From: Gammaproteobacteria bacterium
GTDB taxonomy: Bacteria > Pseudomonadota > Gammaproteobacteria > Burkholderiales > Rhodocyclaceae
Direction of reading: 5' to 3'
Length of the DNA: 64,000 nucleotides
Assembly (NCBI GenBank): GCA_018825305.1
Contig: JAHJEO010000018.1
Span: 124,001 to 188,000 of the forward strand
The translations under genes and the position numbers were made by a program. The notes below the pieces were generated by a model, which was not told the origin of the DNA, did no database searches, and saw only the letters and a program-made list of their open reading frames with translations. This document shows positions 1 to 10,037 of this stretch, in pieces; the stretch's first letter is position 1, and each line of letters starts with the position of its first letter.

Positions 1-1
1 G

Positions 2-112
2 GGGCTGGAGCCTGGCGCCAAGCCCTTCCAGCTCGACCGCTGCCATGCGCTCGATACGGGTTCGGATACCGTGCGGCGCTACTATCCGCGCTGGTATCGC
101 GGCGAACCCTGA
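2..112 (+). CDS. C-terminal end of an upstream gene (possibly DUF2889 family)
   Basis: An open frame enters the window from the left and stops with TGA. The 36 visible residues end in PRWYRGEP and contain [10 protein letters not shown] and VRRYYPRWY. The RCHAL...YYPRWY pattern resembles the C-terminus of DUF2889 proteins as I remember them, but too little is visible to be sure. It is followed by a family B repeat and then sucC. No function is assigned. Confidence 0.45.
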   Translation, partial: GLEPGAKPFQLDRCHALDTGSDTVRRYYPRWYRGEP

Positions 113-149
113 ACCCCAACAAGCTTCATCCCCACGAGGAAAGCAACAT

Positions 150-222
150 GACTCCCACGCTCACTTTGTTCGCTGCCCCCACAGGGGGCGCTGCCTCCCT
201 CGGGGCGGCCCTTCGGAAGGCA
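150..222 (+). repeat. Dispersed repeat family B, copy 1
   Basis: GC-rich intergenic block directly upstream of the sucC start. It contains CCCACGCTCACTTTGTTCGC, a CCCCC...GGGGG dyad and CTCGGGGCGGCCCTTCGG. It matches in order the blocks at 48930-49058 and, inverted, 39538-39622. Any effect on sucC translation or mRNA is unknown. Confidence 0.6.
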
Positions 223-227
223 TTCCC

Positions 228-1391
228 ATGAAGATCCACGAATATCAGGGCAAGGAAATCCTGCGGAAGTTCGGCGTGGCCACCCCGCGCGGCGTTCCGT
301 GTTTTTCGGTCGACGAGGCGGTCAAGGCTGCCGAAAGTCTTGGCGGCAAGGTCTGGGTGGTCAAGGCCCAGATCCATGCCGGCGGTCGCGGCAAGGGCGG
401 TGGCGTCAAGGTTGCCAAGTCGCTCGACGAAGTGAAGTCCTACGCCGGCCAGATCCTCGGCATGCAGCTCAAGACCCACCAGACCGGCCCCGAGGGGCAA
501 CAGGTGCGCCGCCTGCTGGTCGAGGAGGGTGCCGACATCAAGAAGGAGCTTTACGTCGGCATGGTTGTGGATCGTGTCACCCAGCGCGTTTGCCTGATGG
601 CGTCTTCCGAGGGCGGCATGGACATCGAGGAAGTGGCGGCGCACACGCCGGAGAAGATCCACAAGGTCTTCGTCGATCCGGTGGCCGGGCTGACCGACAC
701 CGAGGCCGACGCGACCTGCCGCCAGATCGGCGTTCCCGAGTCCGCCGTGATCCAGGGCCGTGCCGTGCTGCAGGGGCTCTACCAGGCCTTCTGGGACACC
801 GATGCCTCGCTGGCCGAGATCAACCCGCTGATCGTGACCGGCGATGGTCGCGTGGTGGCGCTCGACGCCAAGATGAATTTCGATTCCAATGCCCTGTTCC
901 GCCACGAGGACATCGTCGCCATGCGCGACCTCGACGAGGAGGATCCGGCCGAGGTCGAGGCCTCGAAGTTCGACCTGTCCTACATTTCGCTCGACGGCAA
1001 CATCGGCTGTCTGGTGAATGGCGCCGGCCTGGCGATGGCGACCATGGACACCATCAAGCTCTTCGGCGCCGAACCCGCCAACTTCCTCGACGTTGGCGGT
1101 GGCGCCACCACCGAGAAGGTGACCGAAGCTTTCAAACTGATGCTGGCCAATCCCAAGGTCAAGGGCATTTTGGTGAACATCTTCGGCGGCATCATGCGTT
1201 GCGACACCATCGCCGACGGCGTGGTCGCGGCCGCCCGGGAAACCCATCTCAGCGTGCCGCTGGTGGTGCGCATGCGCGGCACCAACGAGGACCTCGGCAA
1301 GCAGATCCTCAAGGACTCCGGCCTGCCCATCATCGCCGCCAGCGACATGGCGGACGCCGCGCAGAAAATCGTCGCCGCCGTGAACGGTTAA
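228..1391 (+). CDS. sucC: Succinyl-CoA synthetase (ADP-forming) beta subunit
   Basis: 387 residues, the usual SucC length. It pairs with SucD to interconvert succinyl-CoA and succinate with ATP or GTP formation in the TCA cycle. The N-terminal ATP-grasp domain starts [17 protein letters not shown]. The glycine-rich segment [13 protein letters not shown] and the C-terminal [15 protein letters not shown] are typical. The ORF track begins upstream at 45, but the family start is the ATG at 228, just after the repeat. sucD follows after 9 bases, so the two are co-transcribed. A malate-CoA ligase role (MtkA) is a less likely alternative because no other serine-cycle gene is nearby. Confidence 0.96.
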   Translation: MKIHEYQGKEILRKFGVATPRGVPCFSVDEAVKAAESLGGKVWVVKAQIHAGGRGKGGGVKVAKSLDEVKSYAGQILGMQLKTHQTGPEGQQVRRLLVEEGADIKKELYVGMVVDRVTQRVCLMASSEGGMDIEEVAAHTPEKIHKVFVDPVAGLTDTEADATCRQIGVPESAVIQGRAVLQGLYQAFWDTDASLAEINPLIVTGDGRVVALDAKMNFDSNALFRHEDIVAMRDLDEEDPAEVEASKFDLSYISLDGNIGCLVNGAGLAMATMDTIKLFGAEPANFLDVGGGATTEKVTEAFKLMLANPKVKGILVNIFGGIMRCDTIADGVVAAARETHLSVPLVVRMRGTNEDLGKQILKDSGLPIIAASDMADAAQKIVAAVNG

Positions 1392-1400
1392 GGAAAAAAC

Positions 1401-2286
<886 letters not shown>

Positions 2287-2288
<2 letters not shown>

Positions 2289-2315
2289 AAAGTCGGCGCT
2301 GGCGGGACGGCGGCA
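2287..2315 (-). repeat. Dispersed repeat family A, copy 1
   Basis: On the minus strand it contains the 20-base core GTCCCGCCAGCGCCGACTTT followed by a T run. It begins at the sucD stop codon. It is identical over about 29 bases to the copy at 57031-57060, more than 50 kb away. Confidence 0.85.
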
Positions 2316-2332
2316 AGGGGCATCGGGCGTTG

Positions 2333-3286
2333 ATGGCACTCTACCTGGCCGAGGCGGAAGTCCGCCAGCTGCTGACCATGGACCTCGCCCTCGAGGCCGT
2401 CGAGGCGGCGCACCGGGCCCATGGCGCGGGCCGCGCCATCGACATCCCGCGCAATCGCAGTCGCACGCCGACCTCGGCCCTGCACATCCTGCAAGGCGCG
2501 TTGCTCGACGCGGGCGTGATGGGCTACAAGGCCTACGCCACGGCGCGAGAGGGCAATCGCTTTTTCGTCCATTTGTTCGACGCGGCCAGCGGCGCACCGT
2601 TGGCGGTGCTCGCCGCCGATGCACTGGGCATGATGCGCACCGGAGCGGCGGGTGGTCTCGCGGCTCGCTGCCTGTCGCGTCCGGAATCGGCGGTGATCGG
2701 GGTGTTCGGCGCCGGCTGGCAGGCGCAAAGCCAGATCGAGGCCCTGTGCCGGGTGCGGCCGATCCGCCGGGTCAAGCTCTATTGCCGCAACGAGGAGAAT
2801 CGCCGTGCCGGAGCCGCCGACTTTTCGCGCCGCTTCGGCGTCGAGGTGACGCCGGCCGACAGTCCGGAAGCCACCGTGCGCGGCAGCGACATCGTGGTGA
2901 CCATCACCAGCGCGGCCAAGCCTGTATTCGACGGCGACTGGCTCGAGGCAGGCGCCCATGTTACGGCAGCCGGTTCCAATTCATTGATTCGGCAGGAGGT
3001 CGACGAAAAGACGGTGCGCCGCGCCGGCCTTGTTTGCGTCGACAGCCGGGCCACGGCGCTGCGCGAAGCCGGCGACCTGCTACCGGCCCTGGAAAAGGGA
3101 CGGCTGCATGAGGGACAACTGGTGGAACTGGGGGAGGTGGTCGCCGGTTTCCGCCCCGGGCGGGCTGATCCGCAACAGATCACCCTGTTCGAATCGCAGG
3201 GCATGGCGATCCAGGACCTCGCCGTGGCGGTGCGCGTCGTGGCACTCGCCCGGCAGCGCGGCCTTGGAAACGAACTGCCATATTGA
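2333..3286 (+). CDS. Ornithine cyclodeaminase / mu-crystallin family protein
   Basis: 317 residues from the ATG at 2333; the track's longer form starts inside sucD. The family covers NAD(P)-dependent enzymes: ornithine cyclodeaminase, alanine dehydrogenase and ketimine reductases. The nucleotide-binding fold is visible as GVFGAGWQAQSQIEAL near residue 122. The segment VCVDSRATALREAGDL is conserved in the family. Exact substrate cannot be told from sequence. It lies 44 bases after sucD and may be read through from the sucCD transcript, with no obvious link to the TCA cycle. The 2811-2833 segment carries a weak resemblance to repeat A that I do not count as a copy. Confidence 0.85.
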   Translation: MALYLAEAEVRQLLTMDLALEAVEAAHRAHGAGRAIDIPRNRSRTPTSALHILQGALLDAGVMGYKAYATAREGNRFFVHLFDAASGAPLAVLAADALGMMRTGAAGGLAARCLSRPESAVIGVFGAGWQAQSQIEALCRVRPIRRVKLYCRNEENRRAGAADFSRRFGVEVTPADSPEATVRGSDIVVTITSAAKPVFDGDWLEAGAHVTAAGSNSLIRQEVDEKTVRRAGLVCVDSRATALREAGDLLPALEKGRLHEGQLVELGEVVAGFRPGRADPQQITLFESQGMAIQDLAVAVRVVALARQRGLGNELPY

Positions 3287-3376
3287 GGCTCCCGCACCCG
3301 GCCTGTGGGCTGGCCCGGCCCCACGCGGGGCGTTGCCGTCCGGGGAGGCCCCGGCACCGGCCATGTGAGAAATCCA

Positions 3377-3405
3377 TTGACGTAGTTGAGGTCTGGCTGT
3401 AAGAA
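3377..3405 (+). promoter_or_regulatory. Candidate sigma-70 promoter for the signalling operon
   Basis: TTGACG, a 17-base spacer, then TAAGAA, lying 85 bases before the preferred kinase start. The -35 is good and the -10 is weak. The preceding 3287-3370 stretch is very GC-rich with GCCCC...GGGGC dyads and holds no gene. If used, transcription would begin near 3412, which excludes the TTG at 3406 as the kinase start. Confidence 0.4.
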
Positions 3406-3489
3406 TTGGCACTATCGCCCTGTTTCTATGAGCAGTTGTTGAAAAAACAGGGGTGCGCAGACGCTGAATGGACAGGGGGAGTCCCGTCT

Positions 3490-6072
3490 TTGGGCAAGGC
3501 CAATTTCTGGAAGACTGACTGGTTTTTCGGGCTCGTCGTGAGCCTTGTCGTGCTGGGCTTGAGTGGCGGCGAACTGCTGCAGAGCCTGGAACGCAAGGCC
3601 TACGACCTGGGCATGGGCATGACATCGCGTGCGCCGTCCGACCGCATCGCCGTCATCGCCATCGACAAGCCGAGCCTGGACAACATCGGCCGCTGGCCGT
3701 GGCCGCGCAACGTGCTGGCCGACATGGTCGAGCAACTTGCAGCCGCCAAGGCCAAGGTCATCGGCACGACCATCCTCTTCTCCGAACCGCAGCTCGATCC
3801 CGGCCTGGCCTACATCAACAAGCTGACGGATCTTTACACCCGTGCCGGCGGCCTGCCGGCGACGGCGACGCCCGAGGAGCTCGCAGCGCAGAACCCGATG
3901 CTGGCGCAGATGTCCGAACTGCTGTTCGATGCCGACCGCAAGCTCAACACCGACCGTCGCCTGGCCGCCGCCATCGCCGGCGCGGGCAATGTGGCCCTGC
4001 CCATGCTGTTTCGCCTCGGTGAGCCGCAGGGTCGTCCTGACAAGGAATTGCCCGACTACCTCAAGAAGATGGCAGTGCGGCCGGGGCAGGGCGAGACGGC
4101 GCCGATCCCGACCTCGAACGCCGACGCGCTGGTGATCGAGCCCCTTGGCAATGCCGCCGCCGCCGTTGGCCACCTCAACAGCATTCCCGACGTCGATGGC
4201 GCGATTCGCACCGAACCGCTGGTGTTGACCCATTTCGACCAGACCTATCCCGCCCTGTCGCTGATGATCGCGGCGCGCAGCCTCAACCTGACGCCTGCCG
4301 ACATCCAGGTGCGTCCCGGCGAATCGGTCAAGCTCGGCAATTTGCGCATTGGAACCGACGGCGCCAGCCGCATGCTGAGCTTCTTCTACAGGGATCGGGA
4401 TGGCGGCCAGCCCGCCTTCCAGGTCGATTCATTCTTCGACGTCAAGAGTGGCAAGATTCCGCTCGCCAAGTATCGCGACAAAATCGTCCTGATCGGGCCG
4501 ACCGCGGCCGGGGTCGGCAGCATGTTCGTCACGCCGGTGTCGCCGCTGATGCCCTCCGTGTTGATGCAGGCGCACACCGTCTCGTCCATCCTCTCCGAGC
4601 ACTTCTTCGTTGTGCCGGGCTGGGCGATCTGGGCCGAGATGGGGGTGTTCCTGCTGGTTGCGCTGTATCTCGTGGTGCTGCTGCCGCGCTTGTCCGCCGG
4701 CATGGCGGCGGCTGCGACCCTGCTGCTGTTGGCAGTTCTGCTCGGCGCGCATTTCGGCCTGATGACGACGCAACTGCTGTGGCTGCAGCTGATGGTGCCG
4801 GCGACCCTGCTGCTGGTCGGCCACCTGCTGCTGACGGTCAAGCGCTTCGCCGTCACCGAGCGCGGCAAGGAGAAGTCCGACCTGGATTCGGCCGAGTCGA
4901 ACCGCATGCTCGGCCTCGCCTTCCAGGGCCAGGGTCAGCTCGACATGGCCTTCGACAAGTTCCGCAAGTGCCCGCTCGACGAACAGTTGATGGAGAACAT
5001 GTATAACCTGGCACTGGATTTCGAGCGCAAGCGCCAGTTCAACAAGGCCGAAGCGGTGTTCCGCTACATGGCCGGTTTCAATCCCAAGTTCAAGGACCTC
5101 GAACAACGCCTGACCCGCGCCAAGCAGATGTCGGAAACGGTGATCCTCGGTGGTGCCGGCGGCCACCCCGGTGGCACCATGATGATGGTCGAAGGTACCG
5201 AAAAGCCGATGCTGGGCCGCTACCAGATCGAGAAGGAGTTGGGCAAGGGCGCGATGGGTGTGGTCTATCTCGGTCGCGATCCCAAGATCAATCGCGTCGT
5301 CGCCATCAAGACCATGGCGTTGTCCCAGGAGTTCGACGAAGACGAACTGAAGGACGTCAAGGAGCGTTTTTTCCGCGAGGCCGAAACCGCGGGGCGCCTC
5401 AACCATCCGAACATCGTGCAGATGTACGACGCCGGCGAGGAGCACGACCTGGCCTACATCGCGATGGAGTTCCTCAAGGGCAAGGATCTCGTGGCCCATA
5501 CCAAGCCGGGCAGCCTGCTGCCGCTGCCCAAGGTGATGAACATCGTCATGCACGTGGCCGAGGCGCTGTCCTACGCCCATGCCAACAATGTCGTGCATCG
5601 CGACATCAAGCCCGCCAACTTCATGTACGAGGCCGAAACCGACCGGGTCAAGGTCACCGACTTCGGCATCGCCCGCATCACCGATTCGTCCAAGACCAAG
5701 ACCGGCATGGTGTTGGGCACGCCAAGCTACATGTCGCCGGAGCAACTGGCCGGCAAGAAGATCGACGGTCGCTCCGATCTTTTCTCGCTGGGTGTCACGC
5801 TCTACCAGATGTCCTGCGGCAAGCTGCCCTTCGAGGGCGAGTCGATGGCGCAACTGATGTTCAAGATCGCCAACAACCCCGCACCCGACATCCGCAGCTT
5901 CAACCCCGACCTGCCGGACTGCCTTGTCGCCATCATCGAACGCACCTTGGTCAAGGATCCGGAGCAGCGCTACCAGACCGGCGGCGAGATGGCCAAGGAT
6001 CTGCGCTCCTGCCTCGCCCTGGTTGGCGCCGGTGCCGGCGACGCCGCGGGCGGCGTCGATATTGCCATCTAG
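3490..6072 (+). CDS. CHASE2-sensor Ser/Thr protein kinase
   Basis: About 860 residues. I prefer the TTG at 3490 because AGGGGGAG sits 8 bases upstream; the track's TTG at 3406 has no ribosome site. Order: an N-terminal membrane segment (FFGLVVSLVVLGL); an extracytoplasmic CHASE2 domain (IAVIAIDKPSLDNIGRWPW onward); three membrane helices near residues 375-450; a short TPR-like helical stretch (LGLAFQGQGQLDMAFDKFRK); then a Hanks-type kinase. Catalytic features are intact: GKGAMG loop, VAIK lysine, HRDIKPAN, DFG and SPEQ. It probably senses an external signal and phosphorylates the FHA or other partners encoded downstream. The PP2C gene follows after 3 bases. Confidence 0.92.
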   Translation: MGKANFWKTDWFFGLVVSLVVLGLSGGELLQSLERKAYDLGMGMTSRAPSDRIAVIAIDKPSLDNIGRWPWPRNVLADMVEQLAAAKAKVIGTTILFSEPQLDPGLAYINKLTDLYTRAGGLPATATPEELAAQNPMLAQMSELLFDADRKLNTDRRLAAAIAGAGNVALPMLFRLGEPQGRPDKELPDYLKKMAVRPGQGETAPIPTSNADALVIEPLGNAAAAVGHLNSIPDVDGAIRTEPLVLTHFDQTYPALSLMIAARSLNLTPADIQVRPGESVKLGNLRIGTDGASRMLSFFYRDRDGGQPAFQVDSFFDVKSGKIPLAKYRDKIVLIGPTAAGVGSMFVTPVSPLMPSVLMQAHTVSSILSEHFFVVPGWAIWAEMGVFLLVALYLVVLLPRLSAGMAAAATLLLLAVLLGAHFGLMTTQLLWLQLMVPATLLLVGHLLLTVKRFAVTERGKEKSDLDSAESNRMLGLAFQGQGQLDMAFDKFRKCPLDEQLMENMYNLALDFERKRQFNKAEAVFRYMAGFNPKFKDLEQRLTRAKQMSETVILGGAGGHPGGTMMMVEGTEKPMLGRYQIEKELGKGAMGVVYLGRDPKINRVVAIKTMALSQEFDEDELKDVKERFFREAETAGRLNHPNIVQMYDAGEEHDLAYIAMEFLKGKDLVAHTKPGSLLPLPKVMNIVMHVAEALSYAHANNVVHRDIKPANFMYEAETDRVKVTDFGIARITDSSKTKTGMVLGTPSYMSPEQLAGKKIDGRSDLFSLGVTLYQMSCGKLPFEGESMAQLMFKIANNPAPDIRSFNPDLPDCLVAIIERTLVKDPEQRYQTGGEMAKDLRSCLALVGAGAGDAAGGVDIAI

Positions 6073-6075
6073 ACC

Positions 6076-6912
6076 ATGTCCATGAATGTCACCGAAGCCC
6101 TGAAGATAACCACCCGAACCGATCCGGGGATGGTGCGCTCGCAGAACGAGGACGCGGTGATGGCCAACCCGCTGTGCGGCTTCGTGGTGCTGGCCGATGG
6201 CATGGGCGGCTATAACGCCGGCGAAGTGGCGAGCGGCATGGCCACGACGCTGCTCGGCTCCGAACTGGAGAAGGCGTTTACGCAGCGTCCTCCGCAGAAT
6301 CGTGTCGACGGTGGCAAGCTGTGGGCGCACGTCGTGCTCGAAGGCGAGATCACCCGCGCCAATGCCGCCATCTATCAGGCGGCGCAGAGCCAGCCGCAGT
6401 ATTCGGGCATGGGCACGACGCTGGTGGCGGTGGTGTTTCACGATAACGCGCTCACCGTCGCGCATATCGGCGATTCCCGGCTTTACCGCCTGCGCGGTGA
6501 GGAGTTCCAGCAGATTACGCGCGACCACTCGTTGCTTCAGGAGCAGATCGACAGCGGCATGCTGACGCCGGAAGAGGCGCGACATTCGCAGAACAAGAAT
6601 CTGGTGACTCGTGCTCTGGGCGTCGACCCGACGGTTGAAGCGGAAATTCGGGATTACGAAGTGCAGGTCGGCGACGTCTACCTGCTTTGCTCGGACGGAC
6701 TGAACGACATGGTCGATGACGAGGAGATCGCGATGACGGTCTCCGCGCTCGCGGCCAACCTGGATCTCTGTGCCACGCAACTGATTCAAATGGCCAACGA
6801 TAATGGCGGCCGCGACAATGTTTCCGTTATCCTTGCCAAGGTTGTCGGGGATTTCGGTGTACAGCGCGGTTTCCGCTCCTGGCTTTCCCGGCTGCTGGCA
6901 TGGCTAAAATGA
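6076..6912 (+). CDS. PP2C-family Ser/Thr protein phosphatase
   Basis: 278 residues, the size of a stand-alone Stp/PrpC phosphatase. Metal-binding motifs are intact: RSQNEDA, VLADGMGGYNAGE, GTTLVAVV, HIGDSRLYRLR, SDGLNDM and GGRDNVSVIL. It removes phosphate from Ser/Thr in the cytoplasm and is the natural antagonist of the kinase 3 bases upstream. It carries no membrane segment. The short C-terminal tail ([13 protein letters not shown]) is basic and amphipathic and might associate with the membrane. Confidence 0.94.
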   Translation: MSMNVTEALKITTRTDPGMVRSQNEDAVMANPLCGFVVLADGMGGYNAGEVASGMATTLLGSELEKAFTQRPPQNRVDGGKLWAHVVLEGEITRANAAIYQAAQSQPQYSGMGTTLVAVVFHDNALTVAHIGDSRLYRLRGEEFQQITRDHSLLQEQIDSGMLTPEEARHSQNKNLVTRALGVDPTVEAEIRDYEVQVGDVYLLCSDGLNDMVDDEEIAMTVSALAANLDLCATQLIQMANDNGGRDNVSVILAKVVGDFGVQRGFRSWLSRLLAWLK

Positions 6913-6935
6913 TGGTGTCTTGAAGGAAGATCGCG

Positions 6936-7724
6936 ATGGATACGGCGAAACTCATACTCAGCATGGACGGACTGGTGCTCAAGGAAATTCAGCTCAGCAA
7001 GGAGCGAATGACCATTGGGCGCAAGCCGCACAACGACATCCAGATCGACAATCTCGCCATCTCGGGCGAGCATGCCGTCGTTGTCACCATCCTCAACGAT
7101 TCCTTCCTTGAGGATCTGGGCAGCACCAACGGCACCTTCGTCAATGGCCAGTCGGTGAAGAAGCACTTCCTGCAGAACGGCGACACCATCGAACTCGGCA
7201 AATACCGCCTCAAGTACATCAACGAGACGGCGCAGCAGACGCCGGCGGCCGACTTCGAGAAGACCATGATCATGCGCCCAGGCATGATGGCCAAGGCGGC
7301 CGAGCATGGCGGTGCCAAGGGCGCGGGCGATACGCAGGTTGGAATGAAGCCGGCGGTGCAGCCGAATGCCCATCCGCAAACAGCGCCGATGAACACGGCT
7401 GCGGCCGCTGCCGCTGCCGCGACCGTCGTGCCGGGAGCCCAGCCGGCGCCAGCCGCCTTGCCGCTGGGTTCGATCCAGGTGCTCACCGGCGCCAATACCG
7501 GCAAGGAGCTTGAGCTCACCAAGACGCTGACGACGCTGGGCAAGCCCGGCGTGCAGGTAGCGGTGATCGCCAGGCGGCCGCAGGGCTACTTCATCACCCA
7601 CGTCGAGGGGGCGAACTTCCCGATCGTCGACGGCAAAACCCTGGGTGCGGAAGCGCACAAGCTTGCCGACAATGACGTCATCGAACTGGCCGGCGTCAAG
7701 ATGCAGTTCTTCATCAAGAGCTGA
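6936..7724 (+). CDS. FHA-domain protein with a second degenerate FHA-like domain
   Basis: 262 residues. The first FHA domain (residues about 1-90) has the phosphothreonine-binding signature: TIGRKPHNDIQID, ISGEHAVV and LGSTNGTFVNG. A low-complexity linker with an eight-alanine run follows. A second FHA-like fold (IQVLTGANTGKELELTKTLT to the end) lacks the SxxH and N residues and may not bind phosphopeptide. FHA domains read out Ser/Thr phosphorylation, so this is the likely kinase target or adaptor. AAGGAAG precedes the start. Repeat A copy 2 begins at the stop codon. Confidence 0.9.
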   Translation: MDTAKLILSMDGLVLKEIQLSKERMTIGRKPHNDIQIDNLAISGEHAVVVTILNDSFLEDLGSTNGTFVNGQSVKKHFLQNGDTIELGKYRLKYINETAQQTPAADFEKTMIMRPGMMAKAAEHGGAKGAGDTQVGMKPAVQPNAHPQTAPMNTAAAAAAAATVVPGAQPAPAALPLGSIQVLTGANTGKELELTKTLTTLGKPGVQVAVIARRPQGYFITHVEGANFPIVDGKTLGAEAHKLADNDVIELAGVKMQFFIKS

Positions 7725-7726
7725 CG

Positions 7727-7755
7727 CCGCCGCCGTCCCGCCAGCGCCGACTTTT
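7727..7755 (+). repeat. Dispersed repeat family A, copy 2
   Basis: Plus-strand copy with the intact core GTCCCGCCAGCGCCGACTTT. It starts a few bases after the FHA gene stop and fills most of the 59-base gap before the adenylate cyclase gene. Confidence 0.85.
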
Positions 7756-7783
7756 CGCGGCTTCCGAACGGAACGATTCCGTC

Positions 7784-10009
7784 ATGAAACAGCATCTGCC
7801 CCGTTTCCTGCTGGGATTGCTGGTGCTGGCCGTGCTGCTCGGCCACGCCGCCGGCCTCTATCGCATCGGTTTCATCGAGCGTTTCGACGCCATCATCTAC
7901 GACACCAAGGTGCGGCTGACCATGCCGCGCAACGTCGACGAGCGCCTGGTCATCCTCGATATCGACGAGAAGTCCCTGGCCGAAGTCGGACGCTGGCCGT
8001 GGAACCGCGAGCGCATGGCGACGCTGATGAACAAGCTGTTCGACCGCAACGGAGTCGCACTGCTCGGCTTCGACATCGTCTTCGCCGAGCCGGATGCCAG
8101 TTCCGGCCTGCCGGTGCTCGAATCGCTGGCGAAGAAGGATGGTCGCGAGGCCGGTGTCATCCAGTCGTTGCTGCCTGACTTGCGTCACTCGCTCGACTAC
8201 GATGCGCTGTTCGCCGCCTCGCTGAAGAACCGCCCCGTCGTCCTTGGTTACTACCTGTCGAGCAAGGTGGATGGCACCAGTTCCGGCGCCTTGCCGCCAC
8301 CGACGCTGCCGGCGGGAACTTTCACGGGCCGCAACATCGCCTTTACCAGCTGGCCGAATTTCGGCGGCAATCTGCCGGCATTCCAGAAGAATGCGGCGGG
8401 TGGGGGCCACTTCAATCCCCTGGTCGATTTCGACGGCATTTCGCGGCGGGTGCCGATGCTGGCCGAGCACAAGGGCGCCTACTACGATTCGCTATCGCTG
8501 GCGATGGTGCGGGCGCTGCTGGGTTCCCCGCCCTTGGTGCCGGGTTACGCCGATGGCAGCGGCGGCTCTGGCTACGCCGGGCTCGAATGGCTCGACCTGC
8601 CCACCGCACGCGGCAACCTGCGCATCCCGGTGGACGAGAACGTCGCGGCGCTGGTGCCGTATCGCGGCTTCCAGGGCAGCTACACCTATATTTCGGCTGC
8701 CGACGTGCTTGCCGACCGCATTTCCGCCGAGCAGCTCAAGGGCAAGATCGTGCTGATGGGAACCACGGCACCGGGCCTGATGGACCTGCGCGCGACCCCC
8801 GTCGGCAGCACCTATCCCGGGGTGGAGGTGCACGCCAACCTCATATCCGGCATGCTCGACGGCGCCATCAAGTACCGTCCGGCCTACGTCCTCGGCGCCG
8901 ACGTGCTGCTGGTGCTGATCGCCGGCGGCGTGATGGTCTTCCTGCTGCCACTGCTCTCGCCCTTCCGCGCCAGCATCGTCGCGCTGATCGTGCTGGTGTT
9001 CCTGCTGACGGTCAATCTCTCGTTCTGGCACGCCGGCAACATGGTGCTGCCGCTCGCCGCCGGCTTCCTGCTGGTGACGCTGCTCTACGCCCTGAACATG
9101 TCCTGGGGCTATTTCGTCGAGTCGAAGGCCAAACGGCAGTTCACCGAACTGTTCGGCCAGTACGTGCCGCCCGAACTGGTCGACGAAATGGCGAAGAACC
9201 CCGAGGGCTACACCATGGATGGCCGCAAGGCCGAACTGACGGTGCTGTTCTCCGACATCCGCGGCTTCACCACCATCTCGGAGGGTCTGCAGCCGGACCA
9301 GCTGGCGACGTTGATGAACCTCTACCTCGGCTCGATGACCGAGGTCGTGCGCAAGCACCGCGGCACCCTCGACAAGTACATCGGCGACGCCATCATGGCA
9401 TTCTGGGGCGCGCCGGTCAGCGATGCCGAGCATGCGCGAAACGCGGTGATCACGGCGCTGGACATGCAGGAGGCGCTTCACGGACTTAACGTGGACCTGC
9501 AGGCCAAGGGCTGGCCCGAACTCAAGATCGGCGTCGGCATCAACACCGGCACCATGACGGTCGGCGACATGGGATCAAAGGTGCGCAAGGCCTACACCGT
9601 GATGGGCGACGCGGTCAACCTCGGCTCGCGTCTGGAGGGCATTACCAAGCAGTACGGCGTCGGCATCATCGTTGGCGACGGCACGCGCGACCTGACCAAA
9701 AAGGATTTCGTCTATCGCGAGCTCGACCGGGTACGGGTCAAGGGCAAGGCCGAGCCGGTCGGCATCTACGAGCCGCTGGGGCAGGAGGGGCAGGTGACGA
9801 AGGAGGACCTGGAGGAGCTCAAGCTCTGGAATCAGGCCCTGCGATCCTACCGCGCCCAGGACTGGGATCAGGCCGAGGTGATGCTGCTCAACCTGTCGCG
9901 CATCCGAAGCCGTTACCTGTATGATCTCTACGCCAAGCGTATCGCCCATTGCCGCCAGGAACCACCGGGCGAGGGCTGGGACGGCGTGACGACATTCGAG
10001 ACCAAGTGA
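7784..10009 (+). CDS. CHASE2-sensor class III adenylate cyclase
   Basis: 741 residues. An N-terminal anchor (LPRFLLGLLVLAVLLG), an extracytoplasmic CHASE2 domain (LVILDIDEKSLAEVGRWPW onward), three membrane helices near residues 365-440, and a C-terminal cyclase domain. Metal aspartates lie in LFSDIRGFTT and IGDAIMAFWG. The lysine of LDKYIGD and the aspartate of VMGDAVNLGSR are the usual ATP-specifying pair, so cAMP is the expected product. Its CHASE2 domain parallels that of the kinase at 3490, so one external cue could feed both protein phosphorylation and cAMP. The next gene encodes a cyclic-nucleotide phosphodiesterase. Confidence 0.93.
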   Translation: MKQHLPRFLLGLLVLAVLLGHAAGLYRIGFIERFDAIIYDTKVRLTMPRNVDERLVILDIDEKSLAEVGRWPWNRERMATLMNKLFDRNGVALLGFDIVFAEPDASSGLPVLESLAKKDGREAGVIQSLLPDLRHSLDYDALFAASLKNRPVVLGYYLSSKVDGTSSGALPPPTLPAGTFTGRNIAFTSWPNFGGNLPAFQKNAAGGGHFNPLVDFDGISRRVPMLAEHKGAYYDSLSLAMVRALLGSPPLVPGYADGSGGSGYAGLEWLDLPTARGNLRIPVDENVAALVPYRGFQGSYTYISAADVLADRISAEQLKGKIVLMGTTAPGLMDLRATPVGSTYPGVEVHANLISGMLDGAIKYRPAYVLGADVLLVLIAGGVMVFLLPLLSPFRASIVALIVLVFLLTVNLSFWHAGNMVLPLAAGFLLVTLLYALNMSWGYFVESKAKRQFTELFGQYVPPELVDEMAKNPEGYTMDGRKAELTVLFSDIRGFTTISEGLQPDQLATLMNLYLGSMTEVVRKHRGTLDKYIGDAIMAFWGAPVSDAEHARNAVITALDMQEALHGLNVDLQAKGWPELKIGVGINTGTMTVGDMGSKVRKAYTVMGDAVNLGSRLEGITKQYGVGIIVGDGTRDLTKKDFVYRELDRVRVKGKAEPVGIYEPLGQEGQVTKEDLEELKLWNQALRSYRAQDWDQAEVMLLNLSRIRSRYLYDLYAKRIAHCRQEPPGEGWDGVTTFETK

Positions 10010-10037
10010 GGGAAGGCAATCGCATGAGGACGGGGGC

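Noticed and set aside
2811-2833. Possible extra family A copy in the ornithine-cyclodeaminase gene
   Set aside because: Only the 3' part (GCCGCCGACTTTTCGCG) matches; five or more differences and it codes for a normal family segment.
4429-6789. 786-aa minus-strand ORF opposite the kinase and phosphatase
   Set aside because: Shadow frame of GC-rich coding DNA; the plus-strand genes have full catalytic motifs.
7645-8178. 177-aa frame containing AAVPPAPTF near 7727
   Set aside because: This is the repeat A sequence read through in a shadow frame spanning the FHA stop and cyclase start; no gene.
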